From Luscinia megarhynchos (Eukaryota > Chordata > Aves > Passeriformes > Turdidae): DNA of 64,000 bases. Shown here piece by piece: positions 1 to 11,660 of this stretch. A program made the translations under genes and the position numbers. Where the stretch lies: positions 14,424,906 through 14,488,905 of the forward strand of contig JAPFBE010000002.1 in NCBI GenBank assembly GCA_034336665.1, given 5' to 3'. The notes beneath the pieces are model-generated. The model made no database searches and was not told the origin of the DNA. It worked only from the letters and a program-made list of their open reading frames with translations. How positions within the stretch are numbered: the stretch's first letter is position 1; each line of letters starts with the position of its first letter.

Positions 1-2502
1 AAATGTTAAAACAATCATTACATGCATCATTTACCCCCTCTTCTGCCCATAGTCTTAAATTATGCTCCATTATATCCAGATGGAAAAAATATGCAGAAAA
101 TGTTTCTTAAATATCAGAAATTTTGTTGTTGATTATACTCTCAGAGGTAAAAGTCATTAAGGAGTTCTAGCAAAAAAAAAAAAAAGTCTTAGAAAGCATG
201 ATGGGATTTTGTGTAGCAAACTTAATTAAGAAATTTCTTTGCTAGGTAACCAACAATATTTTATTACAAGCTTAAGGTATAAGATCATTATAGCTCTCTG
301 TCGTGCTTGGCAGCAAAGAAAGAACACATGCAAAGAACAATCTTGTTCCTACAATTAATTACAAATGTACAAATGAGTGATATATCAGGCCCTGTCTACA
401 CTGCACAGTCGTGCATTTATAACCATTTCACCATACACAGTTATTAAATTCATGCTTTGCATCTACAGTAGCTAGATACCACATCACAGCCACGGGTAAT
501 TATGTTTATTCATGCACAGCTACCACCAGCCAGAACTGTATGTATGTGTCAGTCCATTTTAGCAAAATCTACATCAAATAACCAGTAGTGCAGGTCTCTT
601 CAACTAGCTTTTTTCCTTTTGAAGCAGGCACACTGGAAGCAAGATAGGAGAAGGCAAGCCAGAAAAGAATGGGTGGCAAAGAGCAGGTGGTGACATCCAG
701 CAGGCTTCAGCCAGGGCCATTCTGGGTCACTTGGTGTGGTGACAATCAGCCAACTCAGAATCCCACAGCAACCCGTCCTGTTTATCTCACAAATCCTCAG
801 TTCCCAAAAAAGGGTCTACCGCAGAAGAGGTGAGAAATTCTCTCCCCACTGGCAACACAAAAGGAGGAAACACCTGGGCACTGGGCAGCCCCTGGCTGCT
901 GGTGGGGATCTCCAGCTGTGCCTGAGGGTTGCCAGTGGAAGAGCCCTGCAGGAACAGGGCTTCTGCAGCACAGCAACCTGCAGCACACAGCACAATGAGC
1001 AACGGGGCACTGATGAATTCTCCTCAGCAGAGAAGTCCATCCTACATCCTACCCTCTTAAAATTTCAGTTCAGCCAGCTGAGCTACTGGATCACAGTGGG
1101 GTGCCAAGCCTGGGTGTCCAACAGGAGCAGAGTACAGACAGCTACAGAAGAAAACAGTTCAGAGGGTGTCCACTCAAAGACTGAGCCAAGTCAAAACCAA
1201 GCAGAAATCCCTGCTGTGACTACAGGGACACAGCACCTACACACTGTAGACACTGACCTAACCACATTGCTCAAGGCTTTTAACACTGATCTCACAGGCA
1301 GAATTTAAAATTCACCACTCTTGCTATTCTCTTCCAAGGCCAGCAAAGGATATTTTGTGTTAACCTCGAGCCTTCAGTTCATGCTTCTCCCTAGGAACAT
1401 TTGTTTCACTCTGCTGTCTAAAGTCAGTCCCAGCCAGAAAACTGAATAACACCAGTCTCACTGAGAAGTGTGTCAACAAACCCAAACCACTGCAGCTCTG
1501 AGCATGTTAACTCACCAGACAGATTACTCGTTTATAGAGAGAATTCCAGTCTTTGACTCACTGGTCCATAAGAGTGTTCCCACGCCATTCTCTCATCCAG
1601 ACAATTCCTTCATCCTGAATGGTTTGCTAAGAAAGCGTGAGATTATTTGTGTTATATTCCATACAACATACAAAGATATAATCATATAATTATGAGATGC
1701 TCTAGTTCCAAAAGCCATAAATTCTAAGCAAGATTATCTTGGGTTTAAAATTAATCTTTCTGGGTTTACTAGATGAGCCATCTCATGGCCCAGATGGGCA
1801 AGTTGACATATTACAGTTTATGTAACCATATGTAAGGCACACACTTACTAGAAAGGGCTACTGGGGCTGTTGCCTACACTTTTTGTGACAGCTGCAGGTG
1901 TCATATTCTCCTGTCAGCTGATGAGAGAATGGTATCAGAACTCAATAGGACAAACATATTTTTAATTTACTGGCAGTTTCAAAACTTTTAATTAATGAAC
2001 ACAACTGACCGGGTACATGCATGGTGCAAAGCTGGTAAACTGTGATGGGCAGTAGAGGCAGACTTGGCTTTCTGCATGAATTTACCATCTCAGATGAATT
2101 TACCTCACAAGGGTAAACAATCATAAATGAACATATCCAGACCCCTCTACTTCATCAGCAAGACTGCCAGAGGCACTCGGACTGGCTTGTTCAAAGCTAG
2201 CTTTGGTACCCCTTCAATCTGCAGTACAGCTCTAACCTCTGTTTATCAGAAATGCCACAGGTGGAGCAACTCCCACATCCCTGTCCCCCCTGTGGAGATG
2301 AAGGGAGTGATGACTACAGCAGATCCATCAGAGTTCAGGTGGAAGAGGGAGGAAAGAAGGTGCCAGGACGCTGCACACAAAGGTCTGCAGAGCTGCCTGT
2401 GTGCTTCTGATCCTGGGGAAGCAATAACCTGATAGTGCTCTCTCCTGCTGTCTTGGCAATACACAGGCTTCAAAAAACATGTTTCTATTGTGACCAGATA
2501 TT

Positions 2503-2530
2503 CACTTTAATAAACAAACTTTAATAAAAC
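2503..2530 (+). repeat. Short direct repeat containing two AATAAA hexamers
   Basis: The word ACTTTAATAAA occurs twice, about 15 bp apart. Each copy contains an AATAAA polyadenylation hexamer. No transcript ending here can be identified from sequence, so this may be chance AT-rich DNA. Confidence 0.35.
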
Positions 2531-4945
2531 AAACAATTTAAAAGAAAGGCCAAATCGTCTCACACAGCATTCCTCACAAGCCAATTATGGAGAACCACTC
2601 TCCTGGGCCAATGAGCAATCTCTTCCCAGGCCAGGCACTGAGCAGGAACGGAGCTGCTGCAGCTGCTAGGCAGGAAGGGCTGGGCCCACTGGGGCTTTGA
2701 AATAAAACAAACAGCTTGTTTGGCAGATAGCTACTTCTTCATGGACTGGTCAGCAGGAGGGATCGTGGAAGCTGGCTGGCTGCTGGCATGTTGCATCCAC
2801 GTCAGTGAAGAAGGCAAATCTTCAACTGTACCCCAATCCCTTAAGAATTAGTGATGTGACAGACACTTGCTCGGGCTATCCATTCTTTATTGTTGTTGCT
2901 GGTATTTTAAACCTAAGTCAGCTTTTACCACGACTCACTTGTACACAATATCCTTAATCTACAAACACTCAAGGATGATAATTCAGCTTTATTACCCATA
3001 TTCCCTGAGCCCACATCTCATAAAGCATAAGCACACTCAAGTAAGAATGATTCCTAAAATAGCCAGGCATGTACATTTCTACCTTCCCTTCATGAAAGCA
3101 GTTCAAAAACATAGGTCCTTGTAACACTTAAAATTGCTAACCTGAGCCTCTTGATAACAGCAGGCGATATCTTAAGAAACAGCTGGGGTTTTATCTTAGC
3201 CTCTCACACCAAGTTACTACATACCATCAACCCTGCTTATTCAGGCACTGAACTGACAGAAGACATGGCATGAACCAAACAGAGCAGAAATTCCATCTCA
3301 CATCAGCAGAAGACTGAAACTGCACATCCAAAGCCAGCACATATTAAAAATTCAATAAAAACAGAGACCACCACTAGAGTTATTACTTTAACTGTCTATC
3401 ACAAACAAGAAGTAAATATACCCCAGTTTTTGGGCAATAAAAGCTATTTCTAAGAACAAGCAAGCTGTTTTCATACCTTTTTTCCTACACTCTGCTCTTT
3501 GCTTAATTATTTCATGGTGTTGACTCTGTGCATTGCGGAGGTACCTCAAAAACTGGTCAAAAATCAAAAGCAATTGAGAGCACCCAGAACTTCATAGGAT
3601 CAGGGCTTTTCTATATATACTGTTACTAAACACTGAATGGTCTGATAACCCTCCTTATGACTACAACAACTTGCTGCTTCTGCCTTTTCAGTAGGAGCCA
3701 TCTCTGTGGGTATTATTTGATTAGTTATAAACATGGCCTTTTATTAAAACCACAGCTTCCACCATGCACAAAATAAATTCTACTTGGCTATAATACAAAT
3801 GATGTTTCAAACATCTGAAATTTACAGTCAGTTACAAAATGCAAAATGATGGCTAATTTTTGGCTAGTAAATTGGACATCAGCAGCACAGACCTGGCCAG
3901 CACTGGAGCCATGCTCAACGCCTGATTCACCACTTTTCCATGCAATTCATCAGCTAGAATCAGCTCTGGACAGCTGAGCTGGATGTTTTTCCCAAGAGGA
4001 AAACTGAGTGTGTCCTGTGCTTGGGAGGAGCATCAATACTGCCTATGAAAATGGGCTTCAGCATGCAACATTTCATCTCAGAGCCCTATGTATTCTCTCT
4101 CTCTTTGCAAATTAAGCCCTGGAAGACAGGCTCTGCCCAGGCAGCTGATGTGCAGTCAGGAAAAGAAGCCATGCAATTAACAGATTTATGGAATGGTGCT
4201 GGCTGAACTTGCAGTCTCCAGAGCCTCTGGTCCACCCTGGAGCACGAAAACCTGCGCTGCCTCTTCCCTTCCTCCCACAAAATCACCAGACTTAACTTCT
4301 ACAGCAAAACCAGCCTTTGCCCCTTTCCATCTCCTATTCCCTGCCCTGTTCCCCAGTCCTTCTCCCTTCTCACAGCCTGCTTCTGCAGTCATTCCAGTTC
4401 CACCCTCCACTTTCTCCCTCTCAACTCTTTCTCCCCATTCCCACATCACTTCTCACCATTTCTCAGTGAAATATTGGCAAGGCAGTCATCTTTTCTTTCC
4501 CTGCTCCAGCACTGTCCCATATGTCTTCTGGCCACAGAGAGGATCACCCCTTGCCTATCAACATTGTCCTCCGATCATAACTTTAAGACTATTAGTCCCA
4601 CAAGATTGATCTTCCCCATGGCTCAAAGTAAGCATCATATTCTTCACAAGCCTGAGGGAGAGAAGGGAAAAAGAAAGGCAGACTTTCAAATGAGCACAGA
4701 GAAGTAAGAAGAAAAGGAGGAAGAAGGATGGAGTGCTTCTCTCCATCTCCTTTTCCTTTCACGAAGACATTCCTGTTACCCTTCTTCCTCGTAGAGCTTT
4801 TATCTCCATGTAAAAGCCTCCTACTTCAATTTAATGAAATGGTTTAAATTACTAACTCAACTAGAACAGTTCACATTCATACAAGATTAGAGTTTATGCA
4901 GCAACTTGTACTGAAACAAAATGAGAAGTTCATATCAATTTGACA

Positions 4946-4990
4946 ATTTTTGTTCAAGCTTGAGTACTTTTGAGGATTTTGTTCAAGCTT
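4946..4990 (+). repeat. Direct repeat of ATTTTGTTCAAGCTT type
   Basis: A 14-bp word (TTTTGTTCAAGCTT) occurs at about 4948-4961 and again at 4977-4990, 29 bp apart. It looks like a small local duplication. No function is suggested by the context. Confidence 0.4.
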
Positions 4991-5310
4991 CTGTGCCTCA
5001 GGGGTTACTGCCCCACAATCCTACATCTCAACAGATGCAGGGCAACTGAGCACACTGCAGTAAATGCTGAACAATGTGGCAAGGACAAGCAACCTTACAT
5101 TGCTAGCTGTAAAAAGGAGTGAAATAAAATTCAAAGAAAAGAAAAGCTGACAAAGTACTAAAGTACTAAATTCAATAGAGAAAAGACAGACAAAGAGCCA
5201 AACAAAGAGATTTGCGGTGCTTTTTCTGTGGTGTTTGCACTGCGAACATCGTGACAGTCCACAAGTGATATGTTTCCATCAGTTCTATGCACTAAAGGAA
5301 TGTATTAATT

Positions 5311-5350
5311 CTATTTTACAGTCTGTAAGCTGAGGCAGTCAGAAATTAAG
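5311..5350 (-). repeat. Possible ancient MIR-like SINE fragment
   Basis: The + strand segment with ATTTTACAG, then AAGCTGAGGCA, then AAATTAAG resembles the reverse complement of the MIR core (ATTTTACAGATGAGGAAACTGAGGCACAGAGAGGTTAAG). It is short and diverged, so it may be a relic or chance. Confidence 0.35.
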
Positions 5351-7694
5351 ATCTGAAGAGTCTCGAAATACCTAAAATCCAGGTATTGCTAGTATTAAGC
5401 ACTGCATATTCTGTGTTCAAAGGATACAGCTTCCAGCAGCCTTTGGTGCAGATGCACATGTGTAGTCCTAAGAGAACCCATAAAATGAGGAACAATGCAA
5501 GAGCTACAATAGGAACACTTTAGCAACCACAGACATATTTATTTCCCCATCTCCTCTTCTACGTTTTCAAGTGGGAGAACAAAGTATCCTGCACACTGGG
5601 AGATTTGGATCAAAGAGCTATGACAGTCACAAGTCACAACTCATCACCCACCTGACAACTGTAGCTATTTATGTACAAATTGGTAGCGCTGACCTGGCCA
5701 CTATTAAAAGATTGATGTAAATGGCTTACCCAGCATCACAATCCTTGGCAGAGGATCAACTTCTCCAAAGCAACATTCAGCTGCTTTAACAATGAGAATA
5801 TGTCTTCCCTTCTTACACTCCCAGGAACACAGGAGGGTAAGAGTTCAACAGACAACACTCTCTCTCCTTCAGCATGTACTCTAATTCATTCCCAGAGCAG
5901 ACTCGCTTAATGTACCAAATAAAACCCAAACATCCTATGGAGGTGGGGGGAAAGGTGTGTAATCTATTTTAAGATTATTACAAAGCAGTATATGGATGTA
6001 TGGATGGAATTAATATTGCCTAAGCATTTTCCCAATTCTGGTATTTTGTAACTTTTGAGTGCTTAACTTAGCCACTTTAATATCCTTTCACTCTGACCAT
6101 CTGTGTAGTGTCTGCCTGCATGTGCATGTATGGCCACTCCAAGGATCCTGGAGATGCCAGGCACCATGTCTCAATTACCCAGAAGACTTTAAATCACGTG
6201 CATAAATCCACAGTGCAGGAATCCCCCCTCTGTGCATGTGATACAGAATCCACTACACATGTAGAGCTGGAAGCTGCCTGTTGGGAAACTCTTAGACCCA
6301 GATGCAGAGGCAACACCTTGCACGTTCACCAGCTTTCTGTGTTGCATGGTCATTATGGTTGCATTTTATGTAAATATTTAACAAACACGTACATTTATAC
6401 ATATATAATTACCAAGTAAAAAAGGTTGGGGGGAAGGGGCCAAAATGATTACCAGGAACTGGCTGCTCATATCTTTGTTTCCCCACGGGAACAAATAAAA
6501 GGAAGTTCCACTTCCCTCTTCCCCAAAGGATTCATTCACAGCAGTAGCTGGTTTTCTCTTAAATAAGTATTGCAATACTATTTTTAATATTCTACTCCAA
6601 TATTACTGTAATGTGTTACGGAACTTTAAAGACCAAAGTGAAACAATAAGGCAGAATATAAATACAGGCCAGATAGTATGTAAAGCATGACAGAAAGTGG
6701 AGAGGAACCCCAATTAGGAAATGTGGAAACCAAAATGTTGGGTCTAGGCATCAACTCAAGTCAGTGGCAAGGGATCTATAGACAGATGCCTCTCTCTGAT
6801 GGTCTCCACATCCTTCATAGCAGCTAGAAGGAACAGTTGTCTGCCTGTGGTAAAGTTCCAGCTTCTCAAACATGAAAAAAGATATGCTATGCATATACGC
6901 TGTCATTGCTTGTTGCACAAAAAGCTACTCTTTAGGAATGTGTATTGGTTTGACCAAGCTGGGGGTTCACTTCTAAAGTCTCTTTACCTACTCCACAAAA
7001 CTTCCAATAAGTGATTAAAACCTCAAGAAAACCCCCTGAGAATTGCCCACACACTTCTGCAGATGGCCAACCAGATTCTAGGGCTAGAAGGAAGTTCTGT
7101 ATCTAGCAGCACAAAGCTACCATCCTTCTCAATGTAAAAAACATTTTGCTTTTATCCACACAAGATATAAGGTCTCAGGATTCAAAGCTGCTTCACTTTC
7201 AATTGTAAAAAACCTGTTCAACACTAGCAAATTTAGTCTTGTCTTTTCTGAGGCATAATTCAGGTAAATACAAGGCAGTTGAAGAAAAGGTATCCAGGAG
7301 TTATTTTTATGAACTGGTAACCAGCCATCTGTCCACAAACAATCACAGCCTGCCCCAATACAAGGCCTGTTTATGGCCGAACTTGTCTGGCATGATGCCC
7401 TTTGTTTGCCGACTGGTGAATTGTGGCTCACAAATTCACCCCATGTTCTTTCTGCCTTCCCTGTACTGCTTGTGCCTATTGTTTTATCTGTTTGACCAAT
7501 GAGAAGAAATAACAACCCATAAAGCTCATAAAATTAAATAATCTTCCTTATGAATGACATAAGTCTTTTTTGCTTTGACCTGTTTTGGCCAGCACCCATA
7601 GCAGGACCTTCCACATTAGCTTACTAAAACTATTGGCCCAGAATCCAAGGACACCACAAACCAAGTCCCAAAAGCAGTAGTTCCTAATTAAAAT

Positions 7695-7711
7695 AAAAAA
7701 AAAAAAAAAAA
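7695..7711 (+). repeat. Poly(A) tract of 17
   Basis: An uninterrupted run of 17 A residues follows AAAT. No retrocopy body is recognisable upstream, so it is treated as simple sequence rather than as the tail of a processed pseudogene. Confidence 0.7.
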
Positions 7712-8047
7712 GGAAGTTCAGCCATAGGCAACTCAGCTGTGACGAATGTTCTTTTCCTATAACCTCAAAGGGATTTTATCTTCACTGTGATGTGAACTAG
7801 GCAAATATTATGAAAACTCCAGTGGCTGGAGAGGTATCACCAAGGTTCCTTCTGGATGAAGTTTCTTCTCACTTTTCACTGAATTGTGTGTTGGAAGGTT
7901 ATGTTATATGCTAGAAAGTGACCATGTTTCACCTCTCGCTCAGAGATAACTGCACCTAGAATGCTTAGGATGTGCAAGTCCAAATGAACAGTGCACAAAA
8001 TGTGTTACACTCGTGCAAAAAAATAATCCACAGTATCCTCACCCCTC

Positions 8048-8160
8048 AAAAAAAAAAAAAAAAAAAAGGCCCAAAAAACCCACGCAAACCAAGAAATCCC
8101 CCTTCCAACCCCAAAAGAAAAAAACCAACAACAAACTAAAACAACCAAAAAATCACCAGT
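8048..8160 (+). repeat. Poly(A) tract followed by A/C-rich low complexity
   Basis: Twenty consecutive A residues (8048-8067) are followed by about 90 bases made almost only of A and C (CCCAAAA, AACCAACAAC and similar). The Lys/Pro-rich frame across it (8013-8195) is a low-complexity artefact. Confidence 0.75.
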
Positions 8161-9838
8161 TTTTTGTACAAATAATATTATACTCAGACCACTGAGGTTA
8201 TTGGAAAGGTTGACACTGGACAGTGACTAAAAACTAGTTGAAGAACACATAAATCCAGTTTGGGGGGCTCCTTTATAAATGTGTGCAATTCCTGTAAAAG
8301 GATTATTTACAATGAAGAAATGAATGAGAAGGAAACAAGGAAAAAAAGGAACAAGGAATCTCTATCATGCCAACAGTAGTAATTTCTCAAACATCTTCAA
8401 GCAGAGTTAGAGTTGGAAGTGACCGTGATGAAAGCTGCAACTAGAAAAAAAAAGCAACCAAATATAATTGCAAACACTGACATCAGTAGCAGTTAACCTA
8501 TGATACTAAGTGCTATTGTACCAGCATTTAATTAATTTTGCAAACCAGTCCAGCTTCAGTATTTAAAAGGTCGGCCTCCAAAATGTACACAAGCTAGAAC
8601 TGAAAGGCAAGAGCCACGGCGGATACACGATACCCAGCATGTGCACAATACAATGCTCTGTGTAACAGAACACAAATGTAAATAGAGCCACGGATCTATG
8701 GGAAAGGTTTCTGCCACCCAGCCTCCAGAAGAAAATTCATTAGTTTGCACTGACAGTAAGCTCTTGTTCAACACATGGCACAAAAGCCAGTAGCAAACAT
8801 AGCAACACCGAGACTTTTAAGACCACTTCAGGAAGCAATCTCCAAAGTAAGGGGCGGGGGAATAGCTGGGTTTGCTACCTCATGTCATTTGAGAAAAGCC
8901 AGGTAGGTTTTCTGTGAAAACCTTTTGCTCAGTTGTTGACTCAGGAATACAAGAATGGCTATCTCTGTCTCTTCTGGCTTTCCAAAACATCTCCTGGAGA
9001 AGCACAGACTCATTGTTACTAATTGAAGAAAACTCAAGACAAAAGCATTTTCTTCCAAGGATGTCCTAGACCTTCATGCTACATAAATACCTTAATAAAA
9101 ACAAGTGAGGGCAGAAAGTTAAAAAGTCCTAGGAGAAATGTGCATATTTCCAATTTCAAGGAACGAAAACCTCACTTCAGACTTACTCTTAAGAAGTAAT
9201 CTATACTTTCCCATGAGAGACCTACAGAAAAGGCTTCAAAAGACTAACCTGATCACAAGTAGTATTATCATAAAAGATTTTATACTGGATGAGGCCAAGC
9301 ACAGACCATATTGTACCCCAATTTTTATTAAACAAGATTAGGAAAAGAGTCTTGATATAATTAACAATATACATGAAGAAGTTAAGGGAATCTTTGAAAT
9401 TATGACACAACTTTATTTTTTCCATTTAGCGCCTTAAAACATTTTTTGCATTCTATTTCTAAGGTAAAGCAAAAAACACGATGGTTACTTATTTACATGG
9501 GGAAGACTCAAGGCTAGGTACTAGTGAGTGAAGTTCTGGCAAGTTCTGTCCCCTGCTCTCCTGATTTTGAACATTGCAACTCAAGAGTCTTGCACAAAAA
9601 TGTTCATCCCTATGGGGCAGGTGTAATACACTCCAGAAGGGAACTGAACATAAAAGCTGCACGTGGAAAACGGTGCAAAGCCCCTAAAGCATCACCCAAG
9701 TGTAGTCATTAGTGTAAAAGTACATCAGCTCATAGTTCGTGGGAAAAGCACAAACACACACTGGGTACGGTGATACCTCACACCGAGGGAGATCACTAAT
9801 GACACTCTCTCCTCCCTGTCCCTAAAGGAGATGTAATT

Positions 9839-10128
9839 ATAGAATCATAGAATGTTAGGGGCTGCAAGAAACCGTAAAGATCACTTAGTTACAACTCCCG
9901 CTATCCTGGGAAACGACAACGCCCACGAGATCAGGATGCTCAAAGGCTTTATCCAACCTGCCTTTGGACAATATGGAGCCTCCACAGAATCTTTTCCAGG
10001 CTCAGCAGCCCCAAACGTTCCCAGCCTGTCTTTGCAGGGAAGCGCTTTAGTCCCCTTATCAACTTTGTTCCAACACCTCAATCCACCATTATGGAACTCT
10101 TGGGCTTTTGCTGAAGACCGACCCTCCA
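9839..10128 (-). mobile_element. CR1 LINE 3' fragment, old and internally deleted
   Basis: The + strand begins AGAATCATAGAATG, the reverse complement of the CR1 3'-terminal octamer repeat. It continues with CR1-like words (GGGGCTGCAAGAAACC, AAAGATCACTTAGTT, AGATCAGGATGCTCAAAGGC, TCCAACCTGCCTTTGGACA). From about 9998 it jumps to a more internal CR1 segment (CCAGGCTCAGCAGCCCC, CAGCCTGTCTTTGCAGGG, TTATCAACTTTG). The intervening CR1 sequence, roughly 200 bp by recall of the consensus, appears deleted. Many mismatches point to an old copy. The 102-codon frame through it is not a gene. It abuts the CpG island on the 5' side. Confidence 0.85.
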
Positions 10129-10455
10129 CATCCGAAACAGTTTATTTATTTATTTTTTAATTACATAAGGAATTTGGGAATTGTTCGAGGGCTGGAACGC
10201 AATTTCGCACCGACGCCGGGTTCCAGGAGCCGCCGGCGGGGATGGGGCAGCAGGCGCTGGCCAGCGCCGGGCGAGGACGGGCCGCAGCTCCCGGGAAGCC
10301 GCCGGGCTCTCGGCGGGATGGAAAAGCGCACATCCATCCGCACAGAGAGCTTATTCCCGGCAGCGGGACAGCCCCGGCGCGGCCTCGGGACACCCTGGAG
10401 ACAGCGAGCGGGCCCAGCCCAGCCCGCAGCGTGTCCCGGGCTGACACCGCCCGCC

Positions 10456-10480
10456 CGTCTGTCTGTCTGTCTGTCCGTCC
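10456..10480 (+). repeat. (TCTG)n microsatellite within the CpG island
   Basis: About six tetranucleotide units, TCTG changing to TCCG at the 3' end, within otherwise unique GC-rich sequence. The drift to TCCG restores CpG sites. Confidence 0.8.
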
Positions 10481-10769
10481 GGCAGACCCAGACCGCCGCC
10501 TCCTCGGCGGGCGCAGCCCACAGACACCAAGTTTGGTGCCGCCACTTCCCAGCCCGGCCCAGACACATTAATCCCCGCGCTCTCCCTGCAGCCTCCCGCG
10601 GCGCCTGGCTGCCTCCCCGCTCCCCGCCAGCGATTCCCAATAAACTTCCCCCTCGCCCTTCTCCTCCTCCCTCTCCGGCCGTACCTCTGCCTCCCCCAGC
10701 CTCTACCACCGAGCGCCGCGCAGGGGGGGAAGCTGGGGGAGACAAGCGGGAGGGGGAAACCAACGTAGA

Positions 10770-10794
10770 GGGGGGTGGGTGGGTGGTGGTGGGG
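10770..10794 (+). promoter_or_regulatory. G-quadruplex motif with single-base loops
   Basis: A run of six G is followed by T, GGG, T, GGG, then TGGTGGT and a final GGGG. Four runs of at least three G with two single-T loops is the pattern that folds most stably as a parallel quadruplex. Neighbouring G runs (from about 10727, and at 10752-10756) could offer alternative folds. It lies about 40 bp upstream of the CCAAT/ZNF143 cluster. Folding in the cell is inferred. Confidence 0.6.
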
Positions 10795-10832
10795 AAGGAC
10801 GAGCGTGGCGAAGGGGGTTCCTTGCCCAGCAG

Positions 10833-10920
10833 CCAATCGGCGGCCGGGCGCGCGGCGCACGCCGGGAGGTGTAGTTCTGCGCCGTTCGCCATTTTGTGGC
10901 GAGGGAACTACAACTTTCCC
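10833..10920. promoter_or_regulatory. Core promoter cluster: CCAAT box, ZNF143 site, YY1-like site
   Basis: A CCAAT box lies at 10833-10837 (NF-Y class). At 10857-10875 the - strand reads ACTACACCTCCCGGCGTGC, a close match to the ZNF143/Staf motif ACTACAATTCCCAGCATGC. At 10888-10895 GCCATTTT resembles the reverse complement of a YY1 site. A second ACTACAACT half-site on the + strand at 10907-10915 faces the first. This arrangement is typical of TATA-less, often bidirectional CpG-island promoters. Which strand is transcribed cannot be told from sequence. A JARID2 transcript starting here would have a leader of about 1.2 kb unless spliced. Confidence 0.55.
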
Positions 10921-11384
10921 CACGAGCAAGGACAATTCTTGGGCCCTGCGCGGCCAAACGTGACTTTCAGGTGCTGCCAGCGCGGCGGGCTCCCCGTGCG
11001 TGCCGAAGCCGGGGGAGGCGCGGCGGGAGCAAGGACGGAGCGGAAGGACAGCCCTCGGCAGGCGGGAGGAGAGAGGAGGCAGCAGCGGGGCGGGGAGGGG
11101 GGCAGGGCACGGCAACGGAGCGTGCTGCGCTCTTGAGGGACCGTCGTCAAACTCTCCGCTCGGGTTTCGGCGTAGGGCTCGCGGCGACCTTGGCTGCCGG
11201 GTGACCACGCTTAAATGCCGAAAGAAGGGAGGTGGGAAGAGGGGTGCGGGGCGGGAGAGGGAAGCGCGTGACGCCCGAGCCCCATGGAGCATTCAGCGAG
11301 GCCTGTTGCATGCGCTGAGCGCGGCGAGGGGCCGGGCGCTGCGGCTGCCGCCGCGGTTGGGAATTGAAGGCGAGCCCTAGGCGG

Positions 11385-11510
11385 TGTATGCATGTATGTG
11401 TGTGCGCCGTGTGTCCGTGTGTGTATATATATACACACGCATACATATATATACACACACATATATATACATACACGCGCGCGCGCGCACGCACGCAGAC
11501 ATATATATTA
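11385..11510. repeat. Alternating purine-pyrimidine tract (GT/TA/CA/CG), Z-DNA prone
   Basis: About 125 bp made of TG, TA, CA and finally (CG)n dinucleotides, including GCGCGCGCGCGC-type sequence near 11479-11490. A perfect 20-bp palindrome (GTGTGTATATATATACACAC) lies at 11419-11438. Strict purine-pyrimidine alternation favours Z-DNA and the palindrome favours cruciform extrusion under negative supercoiling. It sits between the upstream CpG island and the exon 1 promoter. Tyr/Ile/Thr/His-rich frames crossing it are artefacts. Length polymorphism and assembly error are both likely here. Confidence 0.8.
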
Positions 11511-11562
11511 ACAACAGAGGAGGAAAAGAAGGAAGGGGGGGGAAAAAAAAAAAAGAGCCAGG

Positions 11563-11660
11563 TCCATTTAAAGTTGCTGTCGGAGAGCTGTTCTCATTGG
11601 TTAGGGGGGAGCTGGAGGAGCGGAGACACACACGGTGCGTGCAGCCCTCGCTGCCGCCGC
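11563..11660 (+). promoter_or_regulatory. JARID2: Likely proximal promoter of JARID2 exon 1
   Basis: An inverted CCAAT box (ATTGG, 11596-11600, in CTCATTGGTTAG) lies 568 bp upstream of the JARID2 start codon, just before a GC- and triplet-rich leader. NF-Y boxes usually sit 60-100 bp upstream of the start site, which would place transcription start near 11660-11700. CATTTAAAG at 11563-11571 is TATA-like but is on the wrong side of the CCAAT box for a standard layout. The start site is inferred; a 5' cap assay is needed to fix it. Confidence 0.5.

Larger units (their letters stand above)
1..9838. other. Upstream intergenic region, no gene recognised
   Basis: This 9.8 kb lies 5' of the JARID2 promoter. 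I see no exon of a known protein, no RNA gene and no CpG island. The longest open frame, 736-1308 on the + strand (190 codons), has no recognisable domain and looks like chance. The region holds A-rich tracts, a possible MIR relic near 5.3 kb and short direct repeats. In human, JARID2 has a large gene-poor region upstream, which fits. A divergent noncoding transcript on the - strand is possible, but I found no convincing exon for it. Confidence 0.6.
10180..11390. promoter_or_regulatory. CpG island, upstream promoter island of JARID2
   Basis: A very GC-rich stretch with dense CpG dinucleotides begins just after the CR1 remnant and runs to the purine-pyrimidine tract at 11.39 kb. It includes GC boxes, a TCTG microsatellite, a G-quadruplex motif and a CCAAT/ZNF143/YY1 cluster. 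The frames of 342 codons (+) and 313 and 243 codons (-) are open on several frames of both strands at once with low-complexity Arg/Pro/Gly composition. This is expected of CpG islands, so they are not called as genes. The island could serve JARID2, a divergent noncoding RNA, or both. Confidence 0.85.

Noticed and set aside
736..1308. 190-codon + strand open frame in the upstream region
   Set aside because: No recognisable domain and no promoter or splice context; Ser/Thr/Gln/His-rich mixed composition typical of chance. Kept only as part of intergenic DNA.
7129..7515. 128-codon - strand frame
   Set aside because: No family recognised, no splice or promoter context; treated as chance.
8048..8067. 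Poly(A) run as the tail of a processed pseudogene
   Set aside because: No mRNA-like sequence upstream could be recognised and the A run continues into A/C-rich simple sequence.
9852..10160. 102-codon + strand frame
   Set aside because: It is a translation of the antisense CR1 fragment.
10108..11136. 342-codon + strand open frame (and 313- and 243-codon - strand frames) at the first CpG island
   Set aside because: Several frames on both strands are open at once with Arg/Pro/Gly/Ala-rich low-complexity translation, which is the stop-poor effect of high GC. The + frame begins inside or beside a CR1 remnant.
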